This document shows positions 10,455 to 20,757 of a stretch of DNA of 61,034 bases, in pieces; position 1 is the stretch's first letter, and each line of letters opens with the position of its first letter. The position numbers and the translations under genes were made by a program. The DNA comes from Pseudomonadota bacterium (GTDB lineage: Bacteria > Pseudomonadota > Alphaproteobacteria > Micropepsales > Micropepsaceae): the NCBI GenBank assembly GCA_021804785.1, contig JAJZGY010000009.1, forward strand, positions 1-61,034. Reading direction: 5' to 3'. The notes beneath the pieces are model-generated. The model had not been told where the DNA came from, did no database searches, and was given only the letters and a program-made list of their open reading frames with translations.

Positions 10455-11268
10455 AACCATTCGTTGTGTTGAAGGTGATGCGCCACTGATCGTGTCGATG
10501 CCGCACACCGGCACGCAGATTCCGTCAGATATTGAGGCCCAGCTTTGTGATGTCTGGCAGGCGCGCTGTGATACCGACTGGCATGTCGAGAAGCTTTATG
10601 ATTTTGCTGCCGGGTTGGGTGCGACCTTGGTGCGCACCGAGGTTTCACGCACGGTCATCGATGTCAATCGTGACCCCTGCGGGTACTCCCTCTATCCTGG
10701 AATGACGACTACCGGTCTTTGCCCCGCGGAGACCTTTGAGGGTGTACCGCTTTATGCCAGCGCGCTTGCTGCGGAGGAAATCGCCCGTCGCAGCGCCCAA
10801 TTCTTTGCGCCCTATCACACGATGCTGGAGCGCCAGATCAGGCGTCTTCGCCGGCACCACCGACAGGTGGTTGTGTTTGATGCCCATGCCATTCGTTCGC
10901 GTCTGCCGCGTCTGTTTGATGGCCTGCTGCCTCACTTCAACATTGGAACCAATGCGGGGTGCAGCTGCGCGCCTGAGTTGGCACAGGCGGTTACCGAGGT
11001 GTGCGCACAAAGTCGCTTCAGCTATGTCCTAGACGGTCGCTTCAAGGGCGGCTGGATTACCCGCCACTATGGCGCGCCCAAGGAGGGTGTGCATGCCATC
11101 CAGATGGAGCTGGCCTGCCGTGGTTATCTCCAGGAACCGCAGGGCGCAATCTCACCTCAGAACTGGCCGGTGGTCTATGATGAGGCCTTTGCTGCGCCAT
11201 TGCGCGCGCGGCTCTTGGACATCCTCAAATGCTGTGTGAGTTTTGCGAGGTCCTATGAACCGGTTTGA
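10444..11268 (+). CDS. hutG: N-formylglutamate deformylase HutG
   Basis: 274-residue N-formylglutamate amidohydrolase, the last step of the HutF route, releasing glutamate and formate. Family phrases seen are [45 protein letters not shown] and [12 protein letters not shown]. The ATG at 10444 overlaps the hutI end by 11 bases, and its own stop overlaps the hutU start by 14. A second member of this family is encoded at 45290-46222 in a different context. Confidence 0.93.
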   Translation: MTAETIRCVEGDAPLIVSMPHTGTQIPSDIEAQLCDVWQARCDTDWHVEKLYDFAAGLGATLVRTEVSRTVIDVNRDPCGYSLYPGMTTTGLCPAETFEGVPLYASALAAEEIARRSAQFFAPYHTMLERQIRRLRRHHRQVVVFDAHAIRSRLPRLFDGLLPHFNIGTNAGCSCAPELAQAVTEVCAQSRFSYVLDGRFKGGWITRHYGAPKEGVHAIQMELACRGYLQEPQGAISPQNWPVVYDEAFAAPLRARLLDILKCCVSFARSYEPV

Positions 11269-12916
11269 TAATTCGCGGCGCATCCGCGCTCCCCGTGGCA
11301 CGACGCTGAGCGCGCGTAGCTGGCTCACCGAAGCGCCGCTGCGTATGCTAATGAACAATTTGGATGCCGAGGTCGCCGAACGGCCCGAGGAACTTGTGGT
11401 CTATGGCGGCATCGGTCGGGCGGCTCGCGACTGGCAGAGTTTTGATCGCATTGTAGAAACGCTGCGCCGTCTTGAAGAAGATGAGACGCTGCTCGTGCAG
11501 TCGGGCAAGCCGGTGGGCGTCTTCAAGACCCATGACAATGCGCCGCGTGTGCTCATTGCCAACTCCAATCTGGTCCCACATTGGGCTAACTGGGAACAGT
11601 TTCATGCCCTCGATCGCAAGGGGCTGATGATGTATGGCCAGATGACGGCGGGATCGTGGATCTATATCGGCAGCCAGGGCATTGTGCAGGGGACCTACGA
11701 AACCTTCGCGGAAATGGGGCGCAAGCATTATGGCGGACGCCTTGCCGGCAGATGGATCCTGACCGCCGGCCTTGGCGGGATGGGTGGAGCACAGCCTCTG
11801 GCGGCAACCATGGCGGGGGCCTCCATGCTGGCGGTGGAGTGTCAGCCGTCGCGGATCGAGATGCGGTTGCGCACGGGATATCTCGATGTCTCCGCGCCAA
11901 GCCTCGACGCGGCGTTGGAGCTCATTACGTGCGCCACGCGTGAGGGCAAATCGCTCTCGGTCGGCCTGCTTGGCAATGCCGCTGACGTCCTGCCTGAGTT
12001 GCTGCGGCGAGGCGTCCGTCCCGATGCGGTCACCGATCAAACCAGCGCCCATGATCCGGTGAATGGCTATCTGCCGAAGGGCTGGTCGCTTGAAGTCTGG
12101 CAACGGCGCCGTGAGACGGATCCCAAAGAAGTGGCACGCGCGGCCAAGGCCTCCATGGCTGAGCATGTACGGGCCATGCTGGGTTTTTTCCGTCAGGGCA
12201 TTCCAACCTTCGACTATGGCAACAACATCCGACAGATGGCCTTTGAAGCGGGAGTTGTGGACGCGTTTGATTTTCCCGGCTTTGTCCCGGCCTATATCCG
12301 TCCGCTCTTCTGCCGCGGCATCGGACCTTTTCGCTGGGCGGCACTTTCCGGTGATCCGGAGGACATCGCCCGCACCGACGCTAAGGTGAAGGAACTTATT
12401 CCGGATGATCCGCATCTGCACAATTGGCTCGACATGGCGGCAAAGCGGATTTCGTTTCAGGGATTGCCGGCGCGCATCTGCTGGATTGGTCTTGGCGCGC
12501 GCGATCGCGTCGGGCTGGCATTCAACGAGATGGTGGCCAAAGGCGAGGTGAAGGCACCCATTGTAATTGGGCGTGATCATCTGGATTCAGGCTCAGTGGC
12601 CTCTCCCAATCGCGAGACTGAGGCGATGCGGGATGGCTCTGATGCGGTGTCGGATTGGCCATTGCTGAATGCCCTGCTCAATTGCGCCAGCGGTGCGAGC
12701 TGGGTTTCCTTGCACCATGGTGGGGGTGTTGGCATGGGCTTTTCGCAGCATGCTGGCATGGTGGTGGTGTGTGATGGCAGCGCGGCGGCGGCGCGCAGGA
12801 TCGCTCGGGTGTTGTGGAACGATCCGGCCAGCGGGGTGATGCGCCACGCCGATGCCGGCTATGCGGAGGCGATCGCCTGCGCCAAGGAGTTCGCACTTGA
12901 TCTGCCCTCACTGTGA
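11255..12916 (+). CDS. hutU: Urocanate hydratase HutU
   Basis: 553-residue urocanase, the usual family length. It uses tightly bound NAD+ to hydrate urocanate to imidazolonepropionate. Conserved segments include [46 protein letters not shown], and near the end [18 protein letters not shown] and [20 protein letters not shown]. The ATG at 11255 lies inside the hutG end. No histidine ammonia-lyase (hutH) or hutC regulator is in this window, so the first pathway step must be encoded elsewhere. Confidence 0.97.
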   Translation: MNRFDNSRRIRAPRGTTLSARSWLTEAPLRMLMNNLDAEVAERPEELVVYGGIGRAARDWQSFDRIVETLRRLEEDETLLVQSGKPVGVFKTHDNAPRVLIANSNLVPHWANWEQFHALDRKGLMMYGQMTAGSWIYIGSQGIVQGTYETFAEMGRKHYGGRLAGRWILTAGLGGMGGAQPLAATMAGASMLAVECQPSRIEMRLRTGYLDVSAPSLDAALELITCATREGKSLSVGLLGNAADVLPELLRRGVRPDAVTDQTSAHDPVNGYLPKGWSLEVWQRRRETDPKEVARAAKASMAEHVRAMLGFFRQGIPTFDYGNNIRQMAFEAGVVDAFDFPGFVPAYIRPLFCRGIGPFRWAALSGDPEDIARTDAKVKELIPDDPHLHNWLDMAAKRISFQGLPARICWIGLGARDRVGLAFNEMVAKGEVKAPIVIGRDHLDSGSVASPNRETEAMRDGSDAVSDWPLLNALLNCASGASWVSLHHGGGVGMGFSQHAGMVVVCDGSAAAARRIARVLWNDPASGVMRHADAGYAEAIACAKEFALDLPSL

Positions 12917-12996
12917 GTGCGGGTGCCTGAGACCAGCGTGATGATCCTTCGCCTCAAGGACGACAGGACGTAAAGATCGCGGCTTCGTCTACCGCG

Positions 12997-14250
12997 TTAC
13001 TGGAAAATGCGCGCCGCCTCGCGGGTCAGGCCAAGCGCGACCGAGAGCAGATCGGAGCCACCCGTGGCCTTGGCATCCGGCGCTGCACAGGTCACCGCCC
13101 GCTGCACCACCGGTACTCGTGACGAGCCGCCAGTAAAAAACACGGTGTGGATGTCCCTGCCCTTGAGACCCGCATCGGCGATGCAGCGCTGTGCCATCCC
13201 GGTGAGTGCGGTAGTCTTCTCGCGCAGCGCACGGTCGAAGCCATCGCGCACTGCGAGGGCGGAGAGACCCTGCTCAACGAATTCAAGGGGGATCGGCGCT
13301 GCTGGTACCGCGCTGAGTGCGATCTTGGCGTTTTCCACCGCGAACGCGATACGATGACCGAGCCGGTGGGTGAGGGTGTGCAGCAGGCGCCCGACTTTCT
13401 CCGGCTCGCACGCGATTTTCAACAGCTCGCGGGTTTCGCGTTGGGTCTGGTAAGTGTAGACGAAGTTGATCATCGCCCAGGTCGCAAGCTCAAAATAGAC
13501 CGACTTCGGCATCGGCAGGTCCTTCTGGGTCAGCTGCGTGCCGAGCCCGAGCAGTGGCATCACCGCATCGAGACTGAGAAGTGTGTCGAAGTCCGTGCCG
13601 CCGATGCGCGTGCCGGCATTGGCGAGCACGTCATCGCCGCGCTCGACCCGTCCGCGCCGCTCCGGCCCGATCCGGATCACACTGAAGTCCGAGGTGCCGC
13701 CGCCGATGTCGGCCACCAGCACAAGTTCCTCGCGCGTGGCGGTCGCCTCATAGTGATAGGCCGCCGCGATGGGCTCGTAGACGAAGCGGATATCGCGGAA
13801 GCCTGCACGCCGCGCAATATCTGCCAGCACCGCCTCAGCGCGGGCGTCGGCCGCGTCGTCGCCGTCGACGAAGCGCACCGGCCGGCCATGCACGACCTCG
13901 GTGATCTCCTGATCCAGAAAGGCTTCGCCTTTGGCCTTGAGGTGACGGATGAAGGTCTCCACCACGCTGGTCAGCTTGATCCGCTTGGGACCGACGGCGG
14001 TGGTCTCGTTGATCAGTGGCGAACCCAGGATGGTCTTCAGCGCCCGCATCAGCCGGCCGTCGGCCTGTGCGATGGAGGCGCTGATTGCCGCCTGACCGAA
14101 CAGGACCCTGCCCCAGTTCTCCGTATCATAGAAGATTGCGCTCGGGATCAGTGTCTCGTCGCCTTCCACCGGTGCGAGTGTGGGCTGTCCGCCCCTAAGG
14201 ACGCCGAGTGCCGAATTGGATGTGCCAAAATCGAGCCCGCAGGATGCCAT
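12997..14250 (-). CDS. Hsp70-family protein, YegD-like
   Basis: 417 residues. It has the actin-like ATPase fold of Hsp70: GLDFGTSNSALGV (phosphate 1), VADIGGGTSDFSV (phosphate 2) and FFTGGSSRVPVVQ (adenosine). There is no C-terminal substrate-binding domain or lid, which matches E. coli YegD in form and length. Its client and role are not known. It is monocistronic, converges on hutU with about 80 bases between, and diverges from the E1 gene. A GGGG stretch precedes the ATG. Confidence 0.9.
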   Translation of the reverse strand: MASCGLDFGTSNSALGVLRGGQPTLAPVEGDETLIPSAIFYDTENWGRVLFGQAAISASIAQADGRLMRALKTILGSPLINETTAVGPKRIKLTSVVETFIRHLKAKGEAFLDQEITEVVHGRPVRFVDGDDAADARAEAVLADIARRAGFRDIRFVYEPIAAAYHYEATATREELVLVADIGGGTSDFSVIRIGPERRGRVERGDDVLANAGTRIGGTDFDTLLSLDAVMPLLGLGTQLTQKDLPMPKSVYFELATWAMINFVYTYQTQRETRELLKIACEPEKVGRLLHTLTHRLGHRIAFAVENAKIALSAVPAAPIPLEFVEQGLSALAVRDGFDRALREKTTALTGMAQRCIADAGLKGRDIHTVFFTGGSSRVPVVQRAVTCAAPDAKATGGSDLLSVALGLTREAARIFQ

Positions 14251-14305
14251 GTACGTCCCCCTTCGTTGTGTTTGGGGAACTCCATCTATTGAACAATTCG
14301 AGGAC

Positions 14306-14334
14306 TTGCCAGTCTATTTCTTTGTGCTTAAACT
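14306..14334 (+). promoter_or_regulatory. Candidate sigma70-type promoter upstream of the AceE-like gene
   Basis: -35 TTGCCA at 14306-14311 (5 of 6 to TTGACA), a 17-base spacer, and -10 TAAACT at 14329-14334 (4 of 6 to TATAAT). The predicted start is near 14341, about 250 bases before the AceE-like start codon. Confidence 0.5.
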
Positions 14335-14347
14335 GCAGCCGCTTGGT

Positions 14348-14380
14348 GGGATGTCCGGGAGCGGGCGTCCCATTTTGTTT
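14348..14380 (+). terminator. Terminator-like stem-loop in the leader of the AceE-like gene
   Basis: GGGATGT (14348-14354) can pair with GCGTCCC (14365-14371) using two G-U pairs, followed by ATTTTGTTT. It lies directly after the predicted transcription start, with no plus-strand gene before it, so it would act as an attenuator or end a very short RNA. The stem is short and the call is tentative. Confidence 0.35.
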
Positions 14381-14591
14381 GTGTACGGATGAGATCCGGT
14401 GGCCCACGCCTCCTGTTGCCCGGCGACAAGATGCGGCTCCTGTCATCGGGGGCTGACGTCTTCAAAAAGCCGGTCGCGCCGATGCACCCCGAACGGGAGC
14501 GAAGTTCGTATCTCAGGCACGGAAACGAGCGCGGCTTCCCGTCCCGTGATCAGGCTTTGCGAAGCATTTGCTTTCTTCTGCGCCCTGTCTC

Positions 14592-16997
14592 ATGAAGCTC
14601 TCCGACAGGAAAGATCGGGGCTGCGCCATGCGCGAAATCATCCGCGAACTGGAACGCAAGGTGTTGTGGTTGTCATGCTGGACGATCCACAACGCTAATC
14701 ACCTGCGGCCGGAGGAGGACGCGGTCAAGGTGGGTGGACACCAGGCCAGCTGCGCCTCGATGACGACACTGATGAGTGCGCTTTATTTCAGCGTTCTGCG
14801 TCCCTTTGACCGGGTAGCTGTCAAGCCCCATGCCAGCCCGGTCTTTCACGCCATCCAATACCTGTTCGGCGAACAGACGCGCGAAAAGCTCGAAGCCTTT
14901 CGTGCTTTGGGCGGTGCGCAAAGTTATCCCTCGCGCACCAAGGATGGCGATGATGTGGATATTTCCACCGGGTCAGTCGGACTTGGCGTTGCCATGACCG
15001 CCTTTGCCAGTCTGGTCCAGGACTATTTGATGGCCAAGAACCTGCGCGATCCGGCGCGTGCGGGCCGGATGATCGCCTTGGTGGGGGATGCCGAACTCGA
15101 TGAAGGTAACATCTATGAGTGCCTCATCGAAGGTGCCAAGCATGGGCTGCGCAATACTTGGTGGATTATCGACTACAACCGTCAGAGCCTCGATGGCGTC
15201 ATTCGCGAAGGTCTTGAGCAGAAATTTTCAGCGATGTTCCGCGCACTCGGTTGGCGCGTCGTGACCCTCAAATATGGGCGCAAGATGGAGTCAGCGTTTC
15301 AGTCCCCAGGCGGTGAAGATCTGAAGCGCTGGATCGATAATGCTCCCAACGATCTTTATGCGGCGCTTTCGTTTCAGGGTGGGGCGGCCTTCCGCACGCA
15401 TCTTTATGCTGATCTCGGCCGCAATTCGCCGGCCGGGCGCATGATCGAGAGCCTGAGCGACGAGGCTCTGTCTGAACTGATGTGCAATCTGGGCGGACAC
15501 GATCTCGATCTTTTGCTCGATACCTTCGAGGCGATCGACGATGACGGGCCGGTCTGCTTCATCGCCTATACAATCAAGGGCTATGGCACGCCCCTGGCAG
15601 GACACAAGGATAACCACGCCGGGCTGATGACCCCAGCGCAGATGGAAATCCTGCGCCAGAAGATGCAGATCCGTTCCGCGCATGAATGGGATCTATTTGA
15701 AGGTTTGCCGCGATCGCAGGCGGAGTATGCGGAGTTTCTGAAGGAGGTTCCCTTCGTGAAGCAGGGACGTCGCCGGTATTCGGCCGCCCACATCGAGGTG
15801 CCCGCACAGCTTGAGTTGCCCAAAGCTGGAGAGATGTCGACCCAAGAGGGCTTCGGGCGAATCCTCTTCGATCTTGCCCGCCAGCAGAACGACTTTGTGG
15901 AGCGGATCGTGACCACCTCGCCGGACGTCACCGTGTCCACCAATCTTGGTGGCTGGGTCAACCGACGGGGCGTCTATGATCCGGCGACGGCAGAGGATCG
16001 CTTCAAAGAGGAGAAGATCGCCTCGACCTATCGCTGGACGATGTCGCCCAAGGGACAGCATCTTGAGCTCGGCATCGCCGAGAACAATCTCTTCATCGTG
16101 CTGGCGGCGCTGGGGCTGTCACACAGCCTGTTCGGCGAGCGGTTGATCCCCATCGGAACGCTCTATGATCCCTTTATTGCACGCGGTCTCGATGCCCTCA
16201 ATTATGCCTGCTACCAGAATGCGCGCTTCATATTGGTGGCAACTCCTTCGGGCATCACGCTGGCGCCGGAAGGCGGAGCCCACCAGTCGATCGCAACACC
16301 ACTGATCGGCATGGCGCAGGACGGCCTGGCAAGTTTCGAGCCGGCCTTTGTCGATGAACTGGCTGAGATCCTGAAATGGTCATTTGACTATCTGCAGCGT
16401 GACGGTGAGGCGGATGAGAACAGCTGGTTACGCGATGAGACGGGTGGCTCGGTCTATTTGCGCCTGTCCACGCGCCCGCTCACCCAGCCCCTGCGCCCCT
16501 TGGGCGGAATTGAGGCGGCGATCATTGATGGCGCTTACTGGTTGCGCCCGCCGGGGCCCAATTGCGAAGTCTGCATTGCCTATCAAGGGGTGGTGGCGCC
16601 CGAAGCGATTGCCGCGGCAGGCTATCTGGCGGAGGACCGGCGTGATGTCGCCGTGCTCGCGGTCACCAGCGCCGATCGCCTCAATGCGGGCTGGCAGGCG
16701 GCACAGCGGGCACGTCGGCGAGGTCAGCGGGAGGCGCGCGCCCACATCGAACGTCTCCTCGCCGAACTGCCGGCCACTGCCGGCATTGTCAGCGTGATCG
16801 ACGGACATCCCGCGAGCCTGTCCTGGCTCGGTGGGGTGCGGGGGCACCGCGTGGCGTCGCTTGGCGTCGAGCATTTTGGCCAGTCCGGACGCATTGATGA
16901 GCTATATGCGTATTATGGTCTTGATACCGACACGATTTTACGCGCTGCGGAAAGTCTCGTTGCCGGCCGGCCGCTGCGCTATGTGAACACGTTGTGA
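14592..16997 (+). CDS. AceE-like homodimeric 2-oxoacid dehydrogenase E1 / transketolase-family enzyme
   Basis: About 801 residues, a thiamine-diphosphate enzyme. Transketolase-fold features are [21 protein letters not shown], then [17 protein letters not shown] with [11 protein letters not shown] (ThDP/Mg2+ binding) and [22 protein letters not shown] as in AceE-type E1. The pyrimidine-binding part carries ELGIAENNL. Length and motifs fit homodimeric AceE/MdeB-type E1 better than sugar transketolase. No E2 or E3 gene is nearby, so the substrate (pyruvate, 2-oxobutyrate or another) is open. The ATG at 14592 is chosen; ATG 14628 ([11 protein letters not shown]) is possible. An SDR gene follows 52 bases later. 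Confidence 0.82.
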   Translation: MKLSDRKDRGCAMREIIRELERKVLWLSCWTIHNANHLRPEEDAVKVGGHQASCASMTTLMSALYFSVLRPFDRVAVKPHASPVFHAIQYLFGEQTREKLEAFRALGGAQSYPSRTKDGDDVDISTGSVGLGVAMTAFASLVQDYLMAKNLRDPARAGRMIALVGDAELDEGNIYECLIEGAKHGLRNTWWIIDYNRQSLDGVIREGLEQKFSAMFRALGWRVVTLKYGRKMESAFQSPGGEDLKRWIDNAPNDLYAALSFQGGAAFRTHLYADLGRNSPAGRMIESLSDEALSELMCNLGGHDLDLLLDTFEAIDDDGPVCFIAYTIKGYGTPLAGHKDNHAGLMTPAQMEILRQKMQIRSAHEWDLFEGLPRSQAEYAEFLKEVPFVKQGRRRYSAAHIEVPAQLELPKAGEMSTQEGFGRILFDLARQQNDFVERIVTTSPDVTVSTNLGGWVNRRGVYDPATAEDRFKEEKIASTYRWTMSPKGQHLELGIAENNLFIVLAALGLSHSLFGERLIPIGTLYDPFIARGLDALNYACYQNARFILVATPSGITLAPEGGAHQSIATPLIGMAQDGLASFEPAFVDELAEILKWSFDYLQRDGEADENSWLRDETGGSVYLRLSTRPLTQPLRPLGGIEAAIIDGAYWLRPPGPNCEVCIAYQGVVAPEAIAAAGYLAEDRRDVAVLAVTSADRLNAGWQAAQRARRRGQREARAHIERLLAELPATAGIVSVIDGHPASLSWLGGVRGHRVASLGVEHFGQSGRIDELYAYYGLDTDTILRAAESLVAGRPLRYVNTL

Positions 16998-17049
16998 CGA
17001 CCTTCGCATCTGTGACATCATCGGCAGGACACAGCATTGGAGGATACCC

Positions 17050-17838
17050 ATGAAACGTCTTTTAGGGCGTGGCGCCATTGTCACCGGAGCCGGCAGCGGC
17101 ATTGGCCGTGCAGCGGCCAAACTTTTTGCCGCGGAGGGCGCGTCAGTCATCTGTTTTGACCGCGCCGATGGCGTTGAGGAAACCGGCCGTGCCATTCGTG
17201 ACGCAGGGGACACGGCGATCGTTCTCAAGGCGGATGCGGCAAGGGAAAGTGATGTGGCGGGAGCGGTGGATCTGGCGATGCGCGAGTTTGGTCGCCTTGA
17301 CGCCGTTTATGCCAATGCCGGTATTTCCGGTGGCCTCGGCCCGAGCTTCTTCGAGGCCACAGCGGCGGACTGGATGCAGATCCTCGAGGTCAATCTTATC
17401 GGCGTGTTTCTGGCCATCAAGCATGCGGCTCGTGTCATGGTTCCGGCGCAAAAGGGTGCCATCGTCTGCACCGCATCGGTGGCGGGTTTGCGTTCCGGTG
17501 CCGGACCGGGCCCTTATAGCGCGAGCAAGGCCGGCGTGATCAATCTCGTCACCACGGCGGCGAATTTCCTCTACGGAACCGGTGTGCGCGTCAATGCTAT
17601 CTGCCCCGGCATCATCGAGACCGGTATGACGCAGCCGATTTTTGAGCGCGCCCGTGCGCGGGGAACAGAAGGCAAGATCGGCCAGCTCAATCCCCTGCGC
17701 CGCTACGGCCATCCCGAGGAGATCGCGGCGGCGGCGCTGTTCCTGGCCAGCGACGAGGCCTCTTATGTCAATGGCCAGGCGCTGCCGGTCGATGGCGGGC
17801 TGTCATCGTCATTGCCAGTGGTGGGGCGCGACAAATAG
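17050..17838 (+). CDS. SDR-family NAD(P)-dependent oxidoreductase
   Basis: 262-residue classical short-chain dehydrogenase. It has the cofactor motif [13 protein letters not shown], the YANAGISGG segment, catalytic Ser in [15 protein letters not shown] with catalytic Tyr and Lys, and the C-terminal [13 protein letters not shown]. An Asp after the second strand (ICFDRAD) suggests NAD(H) preference. GGAGG sits seven bases before the ATG. It follows the AceE-like gene on the same strand and may share its transcript. The substrate cannot be told. Confidence 0.9.
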   Translation: MKRLLGRGAIVTGAGSGIGRAAAKLFAAEGASVICFDRADGVEETGRAIRDAGDTAIVLKADAARESDVAGAVDLAMREFGRLDAVYANAGISGGLGPSFFEATAADWMQILEVNLIGVFLAIKHAARVMVPAQKGAIVCTASVAGLRSGAGPGPYSASKAGVINLVTTAANFLYGTGVRVNAICPGIIETGMTQPIFERARARGTEGKIGQLNPLRRYGHPEEIAAAALFLASDEASYVNGQALPVDGGLSSSLPVVGRDK

Positions 17839-17863
17839 CGGTGTACGGCGCCCTTCTGGGTGC

Positions 17864-19168
17864 TTATGAAGCGAACACCCGAGCAAAGATGGTGTCGACA
17901 TGCTTGAGGTGATAGTCGAGGTCGAACAGCTGAGAGATCGCAGCGGCCGGCAAGGCAGCGGTGACCTCTTTGTCTGCGATGAGAAGATCAAGCAGTGAGC
18001 CCTCGCCGTTCCAGGCGCGCATGGCATTACGCTGGACAAGGCGATAGGCCGCTTCGCGGCTGACGCCGGCCTGGGTGAGGGCCAGCAATACCCGCTGGGA
18101 ATGAACAAGGCCGCGGGTGTTCTCGAGATTCTGCCGCATGCGCTCAGGATAGACCCGAAGCTTTTCGATGACACTGGCTGCACGCACGAGTGCGAAGTCG
18201 AGGGTGATCGTGGCATCCGGGCCGATATAGCGTTCGACGGAAGAATGGGAGATGTCGCGCTCATGCCAGAGCGCGACATTCTCGAGGGCCGGTGTGACAT
18301 AGGCCCGTACCATGCGGGCAAGACCGGTCAGGTTTTCGGTCAGTACCGGGTTGCGCTTGTGGGGCATGGCGCTCGAACCCTTCTGTCCCTCCGAAAAATA
18401 TTCCTCCGCTTCCAGCACTTCGGTCCGCTGCAGGTGACGGATCTCGACTGCCAGCCTTTCGATCGAGGCGGCAACCACGCCTAGTGTGGCAAAGAACGCG
18501 GCATGGCGGTCACGCGGGATCACCTGGGTGGATACGGGCTCGATCTTCAGATCCATCCTGGTTGCGACATGGGCTTCGACGCGCGGATCGATGTTGGCGA
18601 AGGTGCCGACTGCGCCGGAAATTGCACATACTCTGATCTCTTCGCGTGCCGCGCACAGCCGTGCCCGGGCCCGCGCGAACTCGGCATAAAAACCCGCAAG
18701 CTTGAGGCCAAAGGTAGTGGGTTCGGCATGAATGCCATGGCTGCGGCCGATCGTGACACTGTGCTTGAACTCAAAGGCGCGCGTTTTGAGCGCCGCGAGC
18801 AGCAGATCGGTGTCGGCGATGAGGATGTCTGCGGCACGTGTGAGCTGCACCGAGAGACAGGTGTCCAGTACGTCCGAGGAGGTCATGCCCTGGTGCACGA
18901 AGCGCGCTTCGGGACCTACGATTTCTGACAGATGTGTGAGGAAGGCGATGACATCGTGTTTGACCTCGCGCTCGATCGCATCGATGCGATCGACGTCGAA
19001 TACTGCACCACGGCCTTTCTCCCATACCTTCTGCGCAGCCTCTTTGGGGATGATGCCGAGCTCAGCCTGTGCATCAGCAGCGTGGGCTTCAATTTCAAAC
19101 CAGATACGGAATTTTTCTTCTGGCGACCAGATCGAGGTCATTTCTGCGCGGGCATAGCGCGGGATCAT
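17864..19168 (-). CDS. purB: Adenylosuccinate lyase PurB
   Basis: 434 residues, the length of the bacterial short form. It cleaves adenylosuccinate and SAICAR in purine synthesis. The fumarase/aspartase superfamily signature GSSAMPHKRNPV is present, with TSSDVLDTCLSVQL and GRSHGIHAEPTTFG upstream carrying the usual Ser/Asp and His residues. The start MIPRYARAEMTSIWSPEEKF is typical. It converges on the SDR gene with 25 bases between and lies downstream of gabD on the same strand. Confidence 0.97.
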   Translation of the reverse strand: MIPRYARAEMTSIWSPEEKFRIWFEIEAHAADAQAELGIIPKEAAQKVWEKGRGAVFDVDRIDAIEREVKHDVIAFLTHLSEIVGPEARFVHQGMTSSDVLDTCLSVQLTRAADILIADTDLLLAALKTRAFEFKHSVTIGRSHGIHAEPTTFGLKLAGFYAEFARARARLCAAREEIRVCAISGAVGTFANIDPRVEAHVATRMDLKIEPVSTQVIPRDRHAAFFATLGVVAASIERLAVEIRHLQRTEVLEAEEYFSEGQKGSSAMPHKRNPVLTENLTGLARMVRAYVTPALENVALWHERDISHSSVERYIGPDATITLDFALVRAASVIEKLRVYPERMRQNLENTRGLVHSQRVLLALTQAGVSREAAYRLVQRNAMRAWNGEGSLLDLLIADKEVTAALPAAAISQLFDLDYHLKHVDTIFARVFAS

Positions 19169-19196
19169 GTGCGAACTCCAGCTTCAGTCGACGGGA

Positions 19197-20648
19197 TCAG
19201 ATCCCGCCAAGCGCCACATATTTGATTTCGAGATAATCCTCGATGCCGTATTTGGAGCCTTCGCGGCCAATGCCGGACTCCTTGACCCCGCCAAACGGGG
19301 CAACCTCGGTCGAGATGATACCTTCATTGGCGCCAATGATGCCGTATTCGAGACGTTCAGCGACGCGGAAGACACGCTTGACGTCGCGCGCATAGAAATA
19401 AGCCGCCAGGCCATACTCGGTATCATTGGCCATGCGGATGGCGTCATCATCGTCCTTGAAGCGGAACAGGCTGGCGACCGGGCCAAAGATCTCCTCGCGG
19501 TACACCGCCATTTGTGGTGTGGCCCCGCTGATCACTGTGGGTTCAAAGAAGGTGCCGCCGAGTTCGTGGCGGTGGCCGCCAAGTTCGATCTTGGCGCCTT
19601 TCTGGGTGGCGTCTGCGATGAGACGTTCCACTTTCTTGAGGGCGTCGGTGTTGATGAGCGGACCTTGGGTGACGCCGTCCTTGCTGCCGTCGCCGATCTT
19701 GAGACCACGGACCCGCTCGATCAGCTTGGCCTTGAAGGCGTCATAGATGCCGTCCTGCACCAGGATGCGGTTGGTGCATACACAGGTCTGGCCCATGTTG
19801 CGATATTTGGAGAGCAGGGCGCCCGTCGCTGCCTGCTCAAGATCGGCGTCGTCGAAAACGATGAAGGGGGCATTGCCGCCAAGTTCGAGGCTGACTTTTT
19901 TGACGGTCGTGGCGCATTGGGCCATCAGCAGTTTGCCCACCTCGGTGGACCCGGTGAAGGAAAATTTGCGCACGGCAGGATGGCCAGTCAGGACTTTGCC
20001 GACTTCCACGGGCTGGTTGGACGGCACGACGTTGAAGACGCCAGCTGGCAGGCCTGCACGCTGTGCGAGTTCGGCGAGAGCGAGCGCACTCAGTGGTGTA
20101 TCTTCTGCCGGCTTGATGACGGCGGTGCAGCCAGCGGCAAGTGCGGGAGCAAGCTTGCGGGTGATCATGGCGATGGGAAAATTCCACGGCGTGATCGCAC
20201 CGACGACGCCGATCGGTTCCTTGAAGACGAGGATGCGGCCATCGCGCTTGGGCGCAGGGATGACATCGCCATAGACGCGCTTTGCCTCTTCGGCGAACCA
20301 TTCGATGAAGGCTGCGCCATAGGCGACTTCGCCGCGGGCTTCGGCCAGTGGCTTGCCCTGTTCTGCGGTCATCAGCCGGGCAAGATCTTCCTGCGCCGCC
20401 ATGATGAGTTCGAACCATCGGCGCAGGATGCCGGCCCGCTCCTTGGCAGTATGAGCGCGCCAGGAGGCAAAGGCGCGGTGTGCCGCCATGACTGCACGGG
20501 TGGTTTCTGCGGTCCCCAAATCGGCCACCTTGGCCAGCTCTCCGCCGGTTGCGGGATTGGTGACTGCGAAGCGGGCCTGGGTGTCAGCGGCACACCATGT
20601 TCCGTCAATGAAGCCGTCTGTCTTGAATAGTCTGGGGTCGCTCAGCAT
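19197..20648 (-). CDS. gabD: NAD(P)-dependent succinate-semialdehyde dehydrogenase
   Basis: 483-residue aldehyde dehydrogenase of the GabD type, oxidising succinate semialdehyde to succinate. Visible are PWNFPIAMITRK, FTGSTEVGK, the catalytic Glu in LELGGNAPFIVFDDAD and the catalytic Cys in GQTCVCTNR. The CVC arrangement is common in GabD. An AGGAGGG five bases before the ATG at 20648 sets the start. It lies between map and purB on the same strand. Substrate assignment is by family similarity; a related semialdehyde is possible. Confidence 0.9.
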   Translation of the reverse strand: MLSDPRLFKTDGFIDGTWCAADTQARFAVTNPATGGELAKVADLGTAETTRAVMAAHRAFASWRAHTAKERAGILRRWFELIMAAQEDLARLMTAEQGKPLAEARGEVAYGAAFIEWFAEEAKRVYGDVIPAPKRDGRILVFKEPIGVVGAITPWNFPIAMITRKLAPALAAGCTAVIKPAEDTPLSALALAELAQRAGLPAGVFNVVPSNQPVEVGKVLTGHPAVRKFSFTGSTEVGKLLMAQCATTVKKVSLELGGNAPFIVFDDADLEQAATGALLSKYRNMGQTCVCTNRILVQDGIYDAFKAKLIERVRGLKIGDGSKDGVTQGPLINTDALKKVERLIADATQKGAKIELGGHRHELGGTFFEPTVISGATPQMAVYREEIFGPVASLFRFKDDDDAIRMANDTEYGLAAYFYARDVKRVFRVAERLEYGIIGANEGIISTEVAPFGGVKESGIGREGSKYGIEDYLEIKYVALGGI

Positions 20649-20757
20649 ATCCGCCCTCCTGGCACTCAAATAAATCCTGGAGCGGGGGTTCTAGCGTCCA
20701 ATGGAAAGATGCGAAAGCCCGCTCCGGGCTGGGCGCCAACAGCCAGTTCGGACAACC

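Larger units (their letters stand above)
14251..14591. other. Intergenic region between the Hsp70-like and AceE-like genes
   Basis: 341 bases without a gene. On the plus strand there is a good sigma70-like promoter (14306-14334) followed at once by a terminator-like stem-loop (14348-14380). The remaining ~210 bases before the AceE-like gene show no clear motif. I see no convincing small ORF. Confidence 0.5.

Noticed and set aside
11348..12580. Long minus-strand frame opposite hutU
   Set aside because: hutU is full length with conserved motifs; the opposite frame has none.
13147..14292. Long plus-strand frame opposite the Hsp70-like gene
   Set aside because: Antisense shadow of a gene with all three ATPase motifs.
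19167..20630. A 487-codon open frame on the plus strand opposite gabD
   Set aside because: It is antisense to a complete aldehyde dehydrogenase with all catalytic residues; its translation is rich in Asp, Gly and His with no family resemblance, a common effect of high GC.
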